DNA from: Marinobacter sp. ELB17
GTDB lineage: Bacteria; Pseudomonadota; Gammaproteobacteria; Pseudomonadales; Oleiphilaceae
NCBI RefSeq assembly: GCF_000169375.1
Contig: NZ_AAXY01000016.1
Coordinates: 20,139-84,138 of the forward strand
Length of the DNA stretch: 64,000 bases
Direction of reading: 5' to 3'
Under the pieces are notes generated by a model. The model saw only the letters and a list, made by a program, of their open reading frames with translations, ran no database searches and was not told the origin of the DNA. Below, in pieces: positions 37,291-46,711 of the stretch (its first letter is position 1; the number at the start of each line of letters is the position of its first letter). Position numbers and translations under genes: made by a program.

Positions 37291-37690
37291 ATGCTTCTTA
37301 ATCGAGTTTTCAGCGATCCTGATACAAATAGACGTTACAGAGTCGTTCTCGAGCACCTGAGCGACTTAATGCTGATAGATGTAGACAGCGAGAAAGCCAG
37401 CTCCTAATATCTAATGATAAGTAAAAGCTTTACATCAATCGTCAACTTCGCCGTTATCGGCGGAGGGGAATAGCACCAAATGCGTTAGCGCCGGACTACT
37501 ATAAATGCGGAGCTGTTTCGCATGGTGCTCGATGGCTTTTATCTGACCAATGAAAAGGGGCAGTTAACAGCGGCGAAGGACAAAGCTGTTGGCCTTTTTA
37601 AAGCACGATATCCCACTGCCACAGAATCGGCAGTGCCCGCACTGAAGCAGTTTCGGTATTTCTTTCACACTAACGATCAGAATAGCGTAG
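37291..37690 (+). pseudogene. Decayed tnsB-like transposase fragments
   Basis: Two pieces. The first (37291-37407) reads MLLNRVFSDPDTNRRYRVVL, then DLMLIDVDSEKA and a stop, like the opening of TnsB/Mu-type transposases (YRVL...IDVDxDKAxP). The second (about 37504-37690) reads AELFRMVLDGFYLTNEKGQL and PALKQFRYFFHTND, matching a later conserved segment of the same family. The middle is missing and the catalytic DDE region is gone. It follows the tnsA fragment in the natural tnsA-tnsB order, so both belong to one degraded element. Confidence 0.5.
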
Positions 37691-38102
37691 TCGCGCGGGA
37701 GCGATCTGCGAGCGGTTCTTCAACACAATTCAGAGCCAGTTCCGGCCTTTCGTGGTTGTTGTCTATAACACCCAGCATGTTATGGAAGGCTATGACCTTG
37801 CCCGGGTGATGCAGGGTTCCCGCGATGATCATTTCCATTGTGGTGCTTTTCCTCAGCAGCTTGCGACAATACGCGGAACAGCCGCTCATCCGTTGCTTAA
37901 ACTAGTTATAGCTGAGTCAACATAGCCCCTTATCACGACAAACGTGATTATGGTTGCGCTGCATGGTCAGTCACGTGCTCTCACACTGGTGAGCAACCTC
38001 ATTTCGGAACAGGATTGGCTTTGCGGCTCTTTCAGAGGAGTAGCGATAGCGCTTCAGCGCAGCTGGTCAATCCTGCCAATAATAAAGAAGGCATCAACAG
38101 CT
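37691..38102. other. Boundary stretch between island and chromosome
   Basis: About 400 bp. A plus-strand frame contains RFFNTIQSQFRPFVVVVYNT and GYDLARVMQGS but has no recognised family or start. The region just before the dpaL start contains an AAGAAGG ribosome site at about 38085. Nothing else could be supported. Confidence 0.3.
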
Positions 38103-39293
38103 ATGCTAGACCTCACAGGAAGACTGACTCATTTCGCTAATCCGAAGGCCGACACCAAGCTTGCCTATAGCCAGAGCCAAAAGGATGTGCTCTGCGTGGC
38201 GGCAAGTGGTGATGCGATTCGCGATATCAAAACTTGGCCAGGTTACGCGGTAACGCCTTTGTATTCATTCGAGTCTCTGGCGGCTGATGTCGATTTAGCG
38301 TGTATCTGGTATAAGGATGAATCCCGTCGCTTCGATTTGAAGAGCTTCAAGGCACTGGGTGGAGCCTACGCAGTGGCGCGTCAGTTGCAGTTGGCACTGG
38401 AGCAAAAAACGGGCACCCGTCCAGATATTGCTGATTTGCTAAAGGGTTGTTGGAAAACCGAAGTGGCGGAAATAGTGGTGAGTTGCGCGACAGATGGCAA
38501 TCATGGCCGATCCGTGGCTTGGGGCGCGCAGATGTTTGGCTGCGGGTGTGTGATTTATGTCCATCGCGATGTAACTGAAGGCCGAAAGCAGGCAATGGAA
38601 GCATATGATGCAGAAGTCATCCGTATTAGCGGGAATTATGACGAATCTGTACGCCAAGCGGATGCAGATGCTAAGGCACATGGTCGCATTATCGTCTCTG
38701 ATACGAGTTATGAAGGCTACATGGAAATTCCCAAGGATGTGGGTCTGGGCTATACCGTGATGCTGGCTGAGATCGTCGAGCAATTGGATGGAGAAATCCC
38801 AACCCACGTCTTTATTCAGGGCGGTGTTGGTGGTTTGGCAGCGGCCGTATTCGGTTATTTTTGGGATTTGTGGGGTGAAAAGCGCCCGCGCTTTGTCGTG
38901 GTTGAGCCTGAAAAAGCGAACTGCCTGCAACAAAGTGCCCGTGCAGGCGAGCCTGTAGTTGTGGAAGGGGATCTGGAAACGTTGATGGCTGGGCTGGCAT
39001 GTGGCGAAGTCTCGCTACTTGCATGGAAAATTCTTGAAACCGGTGCCAATGATTTTATGACCCTGAGCGAGGATGCGATACCGTTGACGATGCGCATGCT
39101 GGCTAAGGGCTATCGTCACGACCAAGCCGTAGAGGCTGGCGAATCAGCGGTACCGGGACTAGCAGCGGCGATTCGCGCGCGTCAGAGCGGCGAATTTTCG
39201 GCGGCACTTGGGTTGGATCGTGATAGTACGGTCTTGGTGCTGGGTACTGAGGGTGCGACTGACCCCGAGCTATATCAACAGTTAGTTGGATGA
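38103..39293 (+). CDS. dpaL: Diaminopropionate ammonia-lyase
   Basis: A 396-residue PLP enzyme (fold type II), start ATG 38103 after AAGAAGG; a longer in-frame extension to 37944 has no similarity. The sequence has KDESRRFDLKSFKALGGAYA with the PLP lysine, CATDGNHGRSVAWGAQ, and FIQGGVGGLAAAVFGYFWD, all as in YgeX/DpaL. The length matches the E. coli enzyme (398). It converts 2,3-diaminopropionate to pyruvate and ammonia. It is the first gene of the catabolic locus and is convergent with the AsnC-type regulator, with a hairpin terminator between them. Confidence 0.92.
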   Translation: MLDLTGRLTHFANPKADTKLAYSQSQKDVLCVAASGDAIRDIKTWPGYAVTPLYSFESLAADVDLACIWYKDESRRFDLKSFKALGGAYAVARQLQLALEQKTGTRPDIADLLKGCWKTEVAEIVVSCATDGNHGRSVAWGAQMFGCGCVIYVHRDVTEGRKQAMEAYDAEVIRISGNYDESVRQADADAKAHGRIIVSDTSYEGYMEIPKDVGLGYTVMLAEIVEQLDGEIPTHVFIQGGVGGLAAAVFGYFWDLWGEKRPRFVVVEPEKANCLQQSARAGEPVVVEGDLETLMAGLACGEVSLLAWKILETGANDFMTLSEDAIPLTMRMLAKGYRHDQAVEAGESAVPGLAAAIRARQSGEFSAALGLDRDSTVLVLGTEGATDPELYQQLVG

Positions 39294-39309
39294 GCCCCAT
39301 TAGTCTTGA

Positions 39310-39337
39310 ATAGGCGGCCTAGTGACCGCCTATTTTT
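39310..39337. terminator. Terminator between dpaL and the asnC-type gene
   Basis: ATAGGCGG (39310-39317) pairs with CCGCCTAT (39326-39333), followed by a T run. It lies between two convergent genes and serves dpaL; it could act in both directions. Confidence 0.75.
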
Positions 39338-39374
39338 ACGCGTTTTCAAGCATGTGCTGTTTCTAGCGTGCGTT

Positions 39375-39851
39375 CTAATCCTTTTTTTCTTCTACCGGTA
39401 CGGTTAAGCCGACCTTTACCGGGTCCATAACAACGTGCGTCTGGAAACTGCGCACGTTAGTATTTTCGAAAAATGCGTCGCTGGTGAATCGCTCATAATC
39501 TTCCATATCGAAGGCGGTCACTACGAGTATGAAATCAGCACTACCCGTCACGTAGTAACACTGCTGTACCTCCTCCCGTTTTTTCATTTCCTTCTTGAAC
39601 AAATCCATTAGATCAGAACGTTCGCGCTCCAAGCTGACCTGTACGATCAACGTTACATTTCGGCCGAGCGCCTTAGCGTTCACACATGATACATCGGCGC
39701 TGATAATTTGCTGTTCACGCATTCGTTTGACTCGGCGCTGAACAGCAGCTGGTGATAAACCAACTTGTTCGGCTATCTGGTCAGAGGTGGTGCGGTTTGA
39801 ACCTTGCATGATCCTGAGGATGTTGCGGTCAAAATTGTCGATTGAGCTCAT
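39375..39851 (-). CDS. Lrp/AsnC-family transcriptional regulator
   Basis: A 158-residue regulator from ATG 39851 (MSSIDNFDRNILRIMQ); the longer upstream frame is not Lrp-like. The winged helix-turn-helix (TSDQIAEQVGLSPAAVQRRVKRM) occupies residues about 18-45. The RAM ligand-binding domain follows (QCYYVTGSADFILVVTAFD, DAFFENTNVRSFQTHVVM). It is divergent from the racemase-M20-TRAP-M24 operon and convergent with dpaL, so it very probably senses an amino acid made or degraded by this locus. Confidence 0.92.
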   Translation of the reverse strand: MSSIDNFDRNILRIMQGSNRTTSDQIAEQVGLSPAAVQRRVKRMREQQIISADVSCVNAKALGRNVTLIVQVSLERERSDLMDLFKKEMKKREEVQQCYYVTGSADFILVVTAFDMEDYERFTSDAFFENTNVRSFQTHVVMDPVKVGLTVPVEEKKD

Positions 39852-39956
39852 GTTGGATGCCTGCATTGCTTGGGTCTGCGTAATAAGTGCTAGTGCGGCA
39901 CGTGCTCTATGAATTCTGGTAAGTGAGAGGTGTGATGAAAACACATATATACGTGG

Positions 39957-40008
39957 ATTTGCATATTTTCCTCATCCTCGGGTGCAAATTGTGTGAATTC
40001 CTGCAAAT
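39957..40008. promoter_or_regulatory. Candidate operator with repeated TGCAAAT motifs
   Basis: In the 236-bp divergent region, ATTTGCA (39957-39963) is mirrored by TGCAAAT at 39983-39989 and again at 40002-40008. Repeated, partly palindromic AT-rich motifs of this kind suit the octameric Lrp/AsnC regulator encoded next door. No promoter was fixed. Confidence 0.4.
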
Positions 40009-40087
40009 CAGTTGCGTAGCATTGTTGTAGCTAATCGGGCACTAGCATCAAAGCCATAAGCCCAATAGGGCGCGTGAGAATAAAATA

Positions 40088-40903
40088 ATGAAAATAGAGA
40101 CATTATCACCGCGTTATGCAATGGATCACTTGGCCCCACTAGGTCGGGTTGGCGTCATTACTCTTGCGACAGACTTCAATATTGAGCAGGACTTGCGGCG
40201 CATATACCCTAGTGGAGTAGAAATGTTCACCAGCCGGGTGCGCAATTATAACCCGCTAACAATCGAAAATCTGCGCATCATGGCGCCGGGTATAAGCGCT
40301 GCCGCTGATGCCATTCTGCCTGGCACATCGCTAGATGTTGTTATTTACGCGTGCACTTCCGGCACAGTAGCCATAGGCAGCGAGCGGGTAACAGAATTAG
40401 TTCATGCGGTCCGGCCGGGAGTAATCGTTACTAATCCTGTCACGGCGGCTTTCGCTGCGTTCACTGAACTAAATTCTAAGCGAATTTCGATCCTTACGCC
40501 CTACACCCAAGCCGTTAACGAGGACGTGATACGAGTGTTTTCGCGTTCTGACTGCGAGGTGCTCAACATCGCTGGCTTCGGATTTGAAGACGACACAGCC
40601 ATGACCTTCATTAGCCCGCGAGACATTGAAGAAGCGGCGATCCAAGCCTGCGATCCTGATTCCGATTTGTTGTTTATCTCATGTACCGCGTTGCGTAGCG
40701 CCCAACTTGTTGAGCGTATCGAACGACAGCTGGGAAAACCTGTGATTACCAGTAATCAGTTATTGGCATGGCACAGCCTGCGTTTACTGCAGTACTCGAG
40801 TGCAGTGTCCGGCTACGGTCATTTACTGTCCTGTCATCTTTCCCCTACACCCGATTGCAATCATTTTGCGGCGCATACGCCGCCGTTGGAGGTCTCCTCA
40901 TGA
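40088..40903 (+). CDS. Asp/Glu racemase / arylmalonate decarboxylase-type enzyme (EutA-like)
   Basis: A 271-residue protein of the Asp/Glu racemase superfamily. The first catalytic cysteine region is VVIYACTSGTVAIGS, the second DLLFISCTALRSAQLVE; GVIVTNPVTAAFAAF and ISILTPYTQAVNE are also typical. It is closest in style to maleate cis-trans isomerases and to EutA of ectoine-use clusters. Two cysteines allow racemisation, isomerisation or decarboxylation. It is first in the operon and overlaps the M20 gene by ATGA. Confidence 0.8.
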   Translation: MKIETLSPRYAMDHLAPLGRVGVITLATDFNIEQDLRRIYPSGVEMFTSRVRNYNPLTIENLRIMAPGISAAADAILPGTSLDVVIYACTSGTVAIGSERVTELVHAVRPGVIVTNPVTAAFAAFTELNSKRISILTPYTQAVNEDVIRVFSRSDCEVLNIAGFGFEDDTAMTFISPRDIEEAAIQACDPDSDLLFISCTALRSAQLVERIERQLGKPVITSNQLLAWHSLRLLQYSSAVSGYGHLLSCHLSPTPDCNHFAAHTPPLEVSS

Positions 40904-42063
40904 TCAAATTTGACACCAATTTGATAACAGCCATGACCGAATGGCGACGTCATATTCACACCTTTCCCGAATGTGGTTTCGAGGTAAACCAGACGGCAGA
41001 GTTTATTGCAGAAAAACTGACCTCTTGGGGAATTGAAGTAGTGCGCGGCATTGGACAGGTTGGTCTCGTCGGGATCCTAAAAAACGGGGATGGCAAGGCG
41101 AGTGTCGGCCTGCGTGCTGACATGGACGCGCTTCAAATTAAGGAACAGAACACTTTCGACCACTGTTCGCGCCATCATGGCAAGATGCATGCCTGCGGGC
41201 ACGACGGACATTCCGCAATGTTATTAGGTGCCGCCTGCTATCTGGCCCAGCACCGCAACTTTAATGGCACAGTCTATTTTATTTTTCAGCCAGATGAAGA
41301 GCACGGTTGCGGCGCTCAGGCGATGATCAATGATGGTTTGTTTGAGCGTTTCGACATTGATGCTGTTTATGGTCTGCACAATCTCCCAGGTCTACCGGCG
41401 GGTCACTTCCTGATTCGTTCCGGCTCACTGATGGCAAGTGAAAGCAGTTTTCAGATCCGGATCCAAGGAATCGGCGGTCACGCAGCTATGCCTCACACTG
41501 GCGTAGACCCAATTGTGGTCGGCTCACAGGTGATATTAGGATTACAAACTATTGTTTCTCGCAGTTTAAATGCCATCCGCGACACAGCGGTTGTATCTGC
41601 TACAGAGTTCATAACCAATGGAACCGTTAATGTCATCCCTTCTGAGGTTGTGATTAAAGGTGACTGTCGCTGCTTTACTGAAGACACGCTGGCACAAATT
41701 GAAAAACGTATGGAGCAAATCGTCGCCGGTATTTGTCAGGCGGCAGGAGCAAGCTACGAGTTTGAGTTCATCAATACCTTCTATCCCACTATTAATAGTG
41801 AATACGAGACGGGTCTTGCTGTAGCTGCGGCAACGCAGGCTCTGGGGGCTGAACAGGTGAATGCTAACTGTGAACCTTTCACGATTTCAGAAGATTTTTC
41901 AAGCATGTTAAGGGTTAAACCCGGTGCTTACGGGCTGTTGGGCAATGGAGTTGAATCAAGAGGAGGTTGTGCACTCCATAATCCAAAATACGATTTTAAT
42001 GACGATATTTTGAAACATGGGGCGGCTTATTGGGTCACGCTGGTTGGTAATGTTCTCGAATAG
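40900..42063 (+). CDS. M20 family metal-dependent amidohydrolase
   Basis: A 387-residue peptidase M20D/hippurate hydrolase-type enzyme, start ATG 40900 with GGAGG 8 bp before. The metal and catalytic residues are visible: LRADMDAL, MHACGHDGHSAMLL, FQPDEEHGCGAQ, VYGLHNLPGLPAG, and the dimerisation motif GIGGHAAMPHTGVDPI. It removes acyl groups from N-acyl amino acids or related amides. It is coupled to the racemase-type gene and followed by a TRAP importer, so its substrate is probably the imported compound. Confidence 0.9.
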   Translation: MIKFDTNLITAMTEWRRHIHTFPECGFEVNQTAEFIAEKLTSWGIEVVRGIGQVGLVGILKNGDGKASVGLRADMDALQIKEQNTFDHCSRHHGKMHACGHDGHSAMLLGAACYLAQHRNFNGTVYFIFQPDEEHGCGAQAMINDGLFERFDIDAVYGLHNLPGLPAGHFLIRSGSLMASESSFQIRIQGIGGHAAMPHTGVDPIVVGSQVILGLQTIVSRSLNAIRDTAVVSATEFITNGTVNVIPSEVVIKGDCRCFTEDTLAQIEKRMEQIVAGICQAAGASYEFEFINTFYPTINSEYETGLAVAAATQALGAEQVNANCEPFTISEDFSSMLRVKPGAYGLLGNGVESRGGCALHNPKYDFNDDILKHGAAYWVTLVGNVLE

Positions 42064-42126
42064 ATAGACTCAGTTGAACGTGGAAATTTTTCAAACCTGT
42101 AACATAAAAAATACAAAGGCGGTTAT

Positions 42127-43179
42127 ATGAAAAAGTTATTCGTACTCCTTGTCACTCTGGGTATTAGCCTAGGAAACGTTAGTGCCGTTCAGGCAGAAAC
42201 CTGGAAGTTCGCTAGTGAAGAAGATAAAGGCGACGTTCAGGCAATATATGCTAAAAAGTTTGCTGATGTTATCAAACAGGAGTCAGACGGTGACATCAAA
42301 GTCAGAATTTATTACTACGGCCAGCTGGGCACTGAAAACGACATTGTCGAACTAGCCGCTAACGGCACAATTCAATTCGTCTCTGTTGGCACGGGCCATC
42401 TTGGCTCTTACGTGCCTGAGGTGCAGGCACTTAGCCTTCCGTATTTGTTAGGAACGGATGAACAGGTTATTCGCGAAGTACTGACGAGTAGTAAAACCAT
42501 TTACGGAGATCTGTCGGAGAAGTTTGAGGATGTAAACTTGAAGCTGTTGTCCATGCTTTCAGAAGGTGAGATGGTTTGGGGCGCGAACAAGCCTATACGC
42601 AGCCCGGAAGATTTTGCTAACCACAAGATCCGTACTTTTACCTCAACTATCCCGGTAGAAACCTATAGAGTATTTGGTGCTACGCCAACGCCGCTTTCAT
42701 GGGGCGAGGTATACGGATCCCTGCAATTAGGCACCATTGACGGCATGGTCAATCCTATGTACTTCATCTATAACGCCAAGTGGCATGAGGTGCAGACTCA
42801 CCTTATCTTCCCGGGCCAGCAGCCTTATGTTGCTACCGTATCTACCAACAATGACTGGTTTAAAAGCCTCAGCGCCGAAAAGCAGTTGATGATTAAAAAA
42901 GCTGTCACAGAGGCTGAGCAAGCCGCGTTTGATTATCAGATTCGCATCAACCAAGAAAGTATGGATCGCATTCTCGAAGAACGCCCTTCGATGACCGTTG
43001 TGATGTTGAACGAAGAAGAGCGCAGTCGCTTCGAGGTGCTTGCAGAGAAGTTGCATGAAACTTACTACGACGTTGTTGAAAATGCTTACGAAGATAGCGA
43101 CAAAGAAGCGGCTCGTGAAGGTGCTCGTAATATTCTGCAGAGGTTGTTTGAAGAAGTTGAAGAGGCCAAAAAATCCTAA
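42127..43179 (+). CDS. dctP: TRAP transporter solute-binding protein DctP
   Basis: A 350-residue periplasmic binding protein. It starts with a signal peptide (MKKLFVLLVTLGISLGNVSA, cleaved near VQA-E). DctP hallmarks are GTENDIVELAANGTIQF, then KPIRSPEDFANHKIRTF, AAPTPLSWGEVY-like TPTPLSWGEVYGSLQLGTID, and GMVNPMYF. The arginine in KIRTF normally binds a carboxylate on the ligand. A good AAGGCGG stands before the ATG. It belongs to the operon with the DctQ and DctM parts and two hydrolases. Confidence 0.92.
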   Translation: MKKLFVLLVTLGISLGNVSAVQAETWKFASEEDKGDVQAIYAKKFADVIKQESDGDIKVRIYYYGQLGTENDIVELAANGTIQFVSVGTGHLGSYVPEVQALSLPYLLGTDEQVIREVLTSSKTIYGDLSEKFEDVNLKLLSMLSEGEMVWGANKPIRSPEDFANHKIRTFTSTIPVETYRVFGATPTPLSWGEVYGSLQLGTIDGMVNPMYFIYNAKWHEVQTHLIFPGQQPYVATVSTNNDWFKSLSAEKQLMIKKAVTEAEQAAFDYQIRINQESMDRILEERPSMTVVMLNEEERSRFEVLAEKLHETYYDVVENAYEDSDKEAAREGARNILQRLFEEVEEAKKS

Positions 43180-43255
43180 TGTATTAGAGGGGCATCATTA
43201 ACCATTTATTCAACGAAGATAGCCACCAAAGGACTGGTGGTTTGGGGGTTAAGTA

Positions 43256-43798
43256 ATGAAATACCTGCTTAGCAAAATCAGCTTTATTACCGAAAAGATT
43301 GAAAAATATGTCATCTGTTTTTCTATTGTTTTCATGATGCTGAATTCTACTGCCAACGCAATCGGTCGCTATTTTTTTAATCAGAGCATCTTCTTTGCTG
43401 AGGAACTCAATCAGTTTTTAATCGTGTCTGTTACGTTTATTGGATTCGCTTATGCCGTGCGTAAGGGGCGCAATATACGAATGACGGCCGTCTACGACGT
43501 TCTCAATCATTCAGCCAAAAAAATAATTTCGATATTGATCGCGGCTGTCACGGCGACACTTATGTTTTTTTTGGCTTACCTCGCTTTTAATTATGTTCTG
43601 GAGCTAAAGGAGATTAATCGCCTAAGCCCAGCGTTGCAGATTCCGGTTTATCTGATTTACTCGATCATTCCTCTGGGCCTTGCAATGGCGGGAATCCAGT
43701 ATTTTATTAGTCTGATCATGAACCTCACACACAGCGATATTTACCTGTCCTATGAAATTATCGAAAGTAATATAGACCCAGAAGTGGGTGGGATATGA
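43256..43798 (+). CDS. dctQ: TRAP transporter small membrane subunit DctQ
   Basis: A 180-residue protein with four predicted transmembrane helices, at about 18-38, 50-70, 92-112 and 133-155. The conserved FFAEELNQFLIVSVTFIGFAYAVRKGRNIRM is the DctQ signature. It pairs with DctM in the sodium-driven TRAP channel. The stop overlaps the dctM start by 4 bp. Confidence 0.9.
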   Translation: MKYLLSKISFITEKIEKYVICFSIVFMMLNSTANAIGRYFFNQSIFFAEELNQFLIVSVTFIGFAYAVRKGRNIRMTAVYDVLNHSAKKIISILIAAVTATLMFFLAYLAFNYVLELKEINRLSPALQIPVYLIYSIIPLGLAMAGIQYFISLIMNLTHSDIYLSYEIIESNIDPEVGGI

Positions 43799-45137
43799 AT
43801 TCGGCTGCCCAGTTTTTTGCGGATATCGTTGCGGGTACTCTGGACATATACGTCATTACATTCACGCTTGTGACTGTGATGGTGATTTTGCTGTTCATGA
43901 GTTTTCCGATGGTAGTGCCGCTGGCTGTCGCGGCTTTGATCGGCTTGGTTCATTTTTCTGCCACTGATCCTCAAGTGATTATTCAACAGATGGTGACTGG
44001 GATATCACCCAACGCGCTGATTGCTGTTCCCATGTTCATATTGGCGGCGGATATTATGACTCGTGGCCATACGGCACATAACCTGCTTGGCCTAGTTCAG
44101 TCTTTTGTAGGCCACATGCGCGGTGGTCTGCCGATTACTACCTGTATCAGTTGTACTCTGTTCGGTTCGGTGTCTGGCTCTACTCAGGCCACCGTGGTGT
44201 CAGTCGGCAAAATCATGCGGCCCAAATTGCTGCAGGCGGGGTATAAAGACAGTTTTGTTATGGCGTTGATTATTAATGCCAGTGATATTGCCTTCCTGAT
44301 CCCGCCCAGCATTGGTCTAATCTTGTATGGTACCTTGGCTAATACGAGTGTGGGCGAGCTTTTCGTTGCAGGTATTGGTCCCGGTTTGCTGTTGGCGCTG
44401 ATGTTTTCGGTTTATTGCTATTTTTACAGTATTAAGCATTCTGACGACATTGCTTTGGTGGAGAAAACGGATTGGGCAGAGAGGCTACTAGCGCTTAAGA
44501 AATCGATTTTACCGCTGGGTTTTCCCGTACTGATCGTCGGCGGTATCTACTCCGGTATTATGACGCCTACTGAGGCCGCTGCCTTTGCCGTACTGTATGC
44601 GGTGTTGGTTGAGTGTGTTATCTATCGCCAGCTTAAGATCAAAGACTTGATGGACTCCGCTTTGAGCACGGGCCTGATTACGGCAGTGGTGTTTATTTTG
44701 GTGGGAATCGGCCAATCTTTTCCTGGTATATCTCTTTCGAGCAGATTCCGCAGGAATTGCTGGCGCCTTTAAGTCTAGAGAATGCGTCTCCAGAGTTTGT
44801 GTTGTTTGTCATTGCACTAGCCTTCTTCGTTGGCTGTATGTTTGTTGACTCATTAGTCGTGTTGCTGATCTTGACGCCCATTTTTGTGCCAATAGTTGCA
44901 AGCGTGGGCCTAGATCCAGTGCTCGTTGGTGTTATGGTTACTTTGCAGATGGCAATTGGATCCGCTACTCCTCCTTTTGGTTGCGATATCTTTACTGCTA
45001 TAGCAATTTTCAATCGGCCTTATATGGACGTAATTCGCGGCACGCTACCATTTATTCTCATTCTGTTTGCTATGACGGCAATACTAATTTTCTTCCCGGG
45101 CGTTGCCTTATCTTTGAGAGATTTGGCGTTCAACTAA
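43795..45137 (+). pseudogene. dctM: TRAP transporter large membrane subunit DctM, frameshifted
   Basis: The reading frame holds for 300-odd codons (SFPMVVPLAVAALIGLVH, GISPNALIAVPMFILAADIM, SGSTQATVVSVGKIM, LIINASDIAFLIPPS), then breaks at about 44718. There TCTTTTCCTGG lacks one T. The second frame resumes as SWYISFEQIPQELLAPL and runs to 45137 (MFVDSLVVLLILTPIFVP, LQMAIGSATPPFG), the normal DctM end. Together they would give about 447 residues, the family length. It is either a real inactivating deletion in a T run or a base-call error; everything else in the gene is intact. Confidence 0.85.
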
Positions 45138-45220
45138 TATCACGGCTATGCGGGCCCGCTTTAGTGGTATCTGTAATTGTTTACCGTAGGCCATAGGCCA
45201 GAACAACGAGAGTAGCGAAA

Positions 45221-46399
45221 ATGACTGATACTTTGATTGCACCATCACGCGGATTTGAGACTGTGGAGTTCAAAACTCGCACAGAGGCATTGCAGGCTCA
45301 TATGGCTGAGCAGAATATCGACGTCGTGTTTTTTACCACGGAACCTGAATTCCGTTATTTTAGCGGTTTTAGGTCACAGTTCTGGGAGAGTCCGACCCGA
45401 CCATGGTTTTTGGTGATCCCTGTGAGTGGCAAGCCGATCGCGGTCGTGCCGGAGATAGGTGCGGCCGGCCTGCGCCAAACTTGGATCGAGGATGTGCGCA
45501 GCTGGCCATCACCGCGGCCGGAGGATGACGGGATTTCGTTGTTGGCCGATACGCTGTCTTCGTGTGCCAAGGGTAGCGGCTGTATCGGGGCAATGATGGG
45601 GCCTGAAACCCATTTACGCATGCCCGCAGCAAACTTCGCGTTGCTGCAAGAGGAACTGAGGCAGCATTTTTGGGTGGACGTTTCGCTAATTATCCGGGCG
45701 TTACGCAGTGTTAAATCTGAAGCGGAAATCGCCAAAATTCGCTTTGCCTGCGAAGTAACGGCTGCAGGGTTTGATTTTCTGTTGGAGCATCTGCAACTGG
45801 GCATGACAGAGCGGGAAGCGTGCAAGGCAATGCACCTGGAAATGCTGCGGTTGGGCGCAGATGCGTGCCCATATTTGATTTCGGCTTCGGGACAGAGCGG
45901 GTATGACAACATCATCATGGGTCCAACAGATCGTAAACTAGGTAGCGGCGATGTGTTGATAATTGATACGGGCGCTAATTTTGACGGGTATTTCAGTGAC
46001 TTCGATCGCAATTACGCCTTTGGTCATGTCGATGGGTTAACTGTTGATGCTTATGATGCAGTATATAACTCCACGGAGGCGGGCTTACGTATCGCTGCAC
46101 CGGGAAGGACTACTGGCGAAGTCTGGCAGGCGATGTGGTCGGTGCTGGAGAAAGCTGGGGCTTTAGGTAATGATGTTGGCCGTATGGGTCATGGTTTGGG
46201 TATGCAGTTGACAGAGTGGCCCTCAAATGTGCCAAATGGTGATGTGGAATTGCAAGCCGGTATGATTCTCACATTGGAACCGGGTATGACCTATGCACCA
46301 GGAAAAATGATGGTGCATGAGGATAATATTCTGATAACTGAAAATGGTTGCGAGTTGTTGCACAAGCGGGCTTGGAGAAATTTGCCTATTATTGGTTGA
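45221..46399 (+). CDS. M24 family peptidase (Xaa-Pro dipeptidase-like)
   Basis: A 392-residue protein with a creatinase-type N-terminal domain (to about 160) and a pita-bread metallopeptidase domain. Metal-site residues are seen in IIDTGANFDGYFSDFDRNYAFG, GHGLGMQLTEWPSN, LTLEPGMTY and VHEDNILIT. Such enzymes split Xaa-Pro bonds, creatine or cyclic amino acid derivatives (ectoine hydrolase DoeA is a member). It is last in the racemase/M20/TRAP operon, so it likely acts on the imported compound. The exact substrate is unknown. Confidence 0.88.
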   Translation: MTDTLIAPSRGFETVEFKTRTEALQAHMAEQNIDVVFFTTEPEFRYFSGFRSQFWESPTRPWFLVIPVSGKPIAVVPEIGAAGLRQTWIEDVRSWPSPRPEDDGISLLADTLSSCAKGSGCIGAMMGPETHLRMPAANFALLQEELRQHFWVDVSLIIRALRSVKSEAEIAKIRFACEVTAAGFDFLLEHLQLGMTEREACKAMHLEMLRLGADACPYLISASGQSGYDNIIMGPTDRKLGSGDVLIIDTGANFDGYFSDFDRNYAFGHVDGLTVDAYDAVYNSTEAGLRIAAPGRTTGEVWQAMWSVLEKAGALGNDVGRMGHGLGMQLTEWPSNVPNGDVELQAGMILTLEPGMTYAPGKMMVHEDNILITENGCELLHKRAWRNLPIIG

Positions 46400-46419
46400 A
46401 TTCGTGGATTGGAGCGGTG

Positions 46420-46711
46420 ACTCTTATCACCAGAGCTTGCCACCGTCCCGGATCGTGCCTCGACTAGCTGATAAAGGGCTTTATCTGGCGTCTGAATTCT
46501 CGTTCTACCGAGTGCTCAAAAAGCACCAGCAATTGAATCATCGGGGCCGCATGAAGCCGCCGCGCAAGGTCCCTGAGCCCACCATCTTTACCGCCACAGG
46601 CCCGAACCAGGTATGAACTGAGACATCTGTTATTGCCCCTCAGAGGTGCGCGGTCAGCACGGGTATCTGTACCTGATCATGGACACCTACAGCCGCAAAA
46701 TCGTGGCTTGG
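46420..46711 (+). pseudogene. IS3-family transposase (orfB) fragment
   Basis: One frame reads LPPSRIVPRLADKGLYLASE, SFYRVLKKHQQLNHRGRMKP and ATGPNQV, where a TGA replaces the usual tryptophan. The next frame continues with DICYCPSEVRGQHGYLYLIM and DTYSRKIVAW. This is the middle of the IS3-family OrfB catalytic domain with the first DDE aspartates. Both ends are missing, so it is a scar at the right edge of the dpaL/TRAP locus. Confidence 0.8.

Noticed and set aside
37093..37356. Minus-strand frame of 87 codons
   Set aside because: It is the shadow of the tnsA/tnsB remnant on the other strand and has no protein-like pattern.
38103..46399. Ectoine utilisation cluster
   Set aside because: The M24 protein lacks a clear ectoine hydrolase start pattern, the deacylase is M20 rather than the DoeB type, and DpaL is not part of that pathway.
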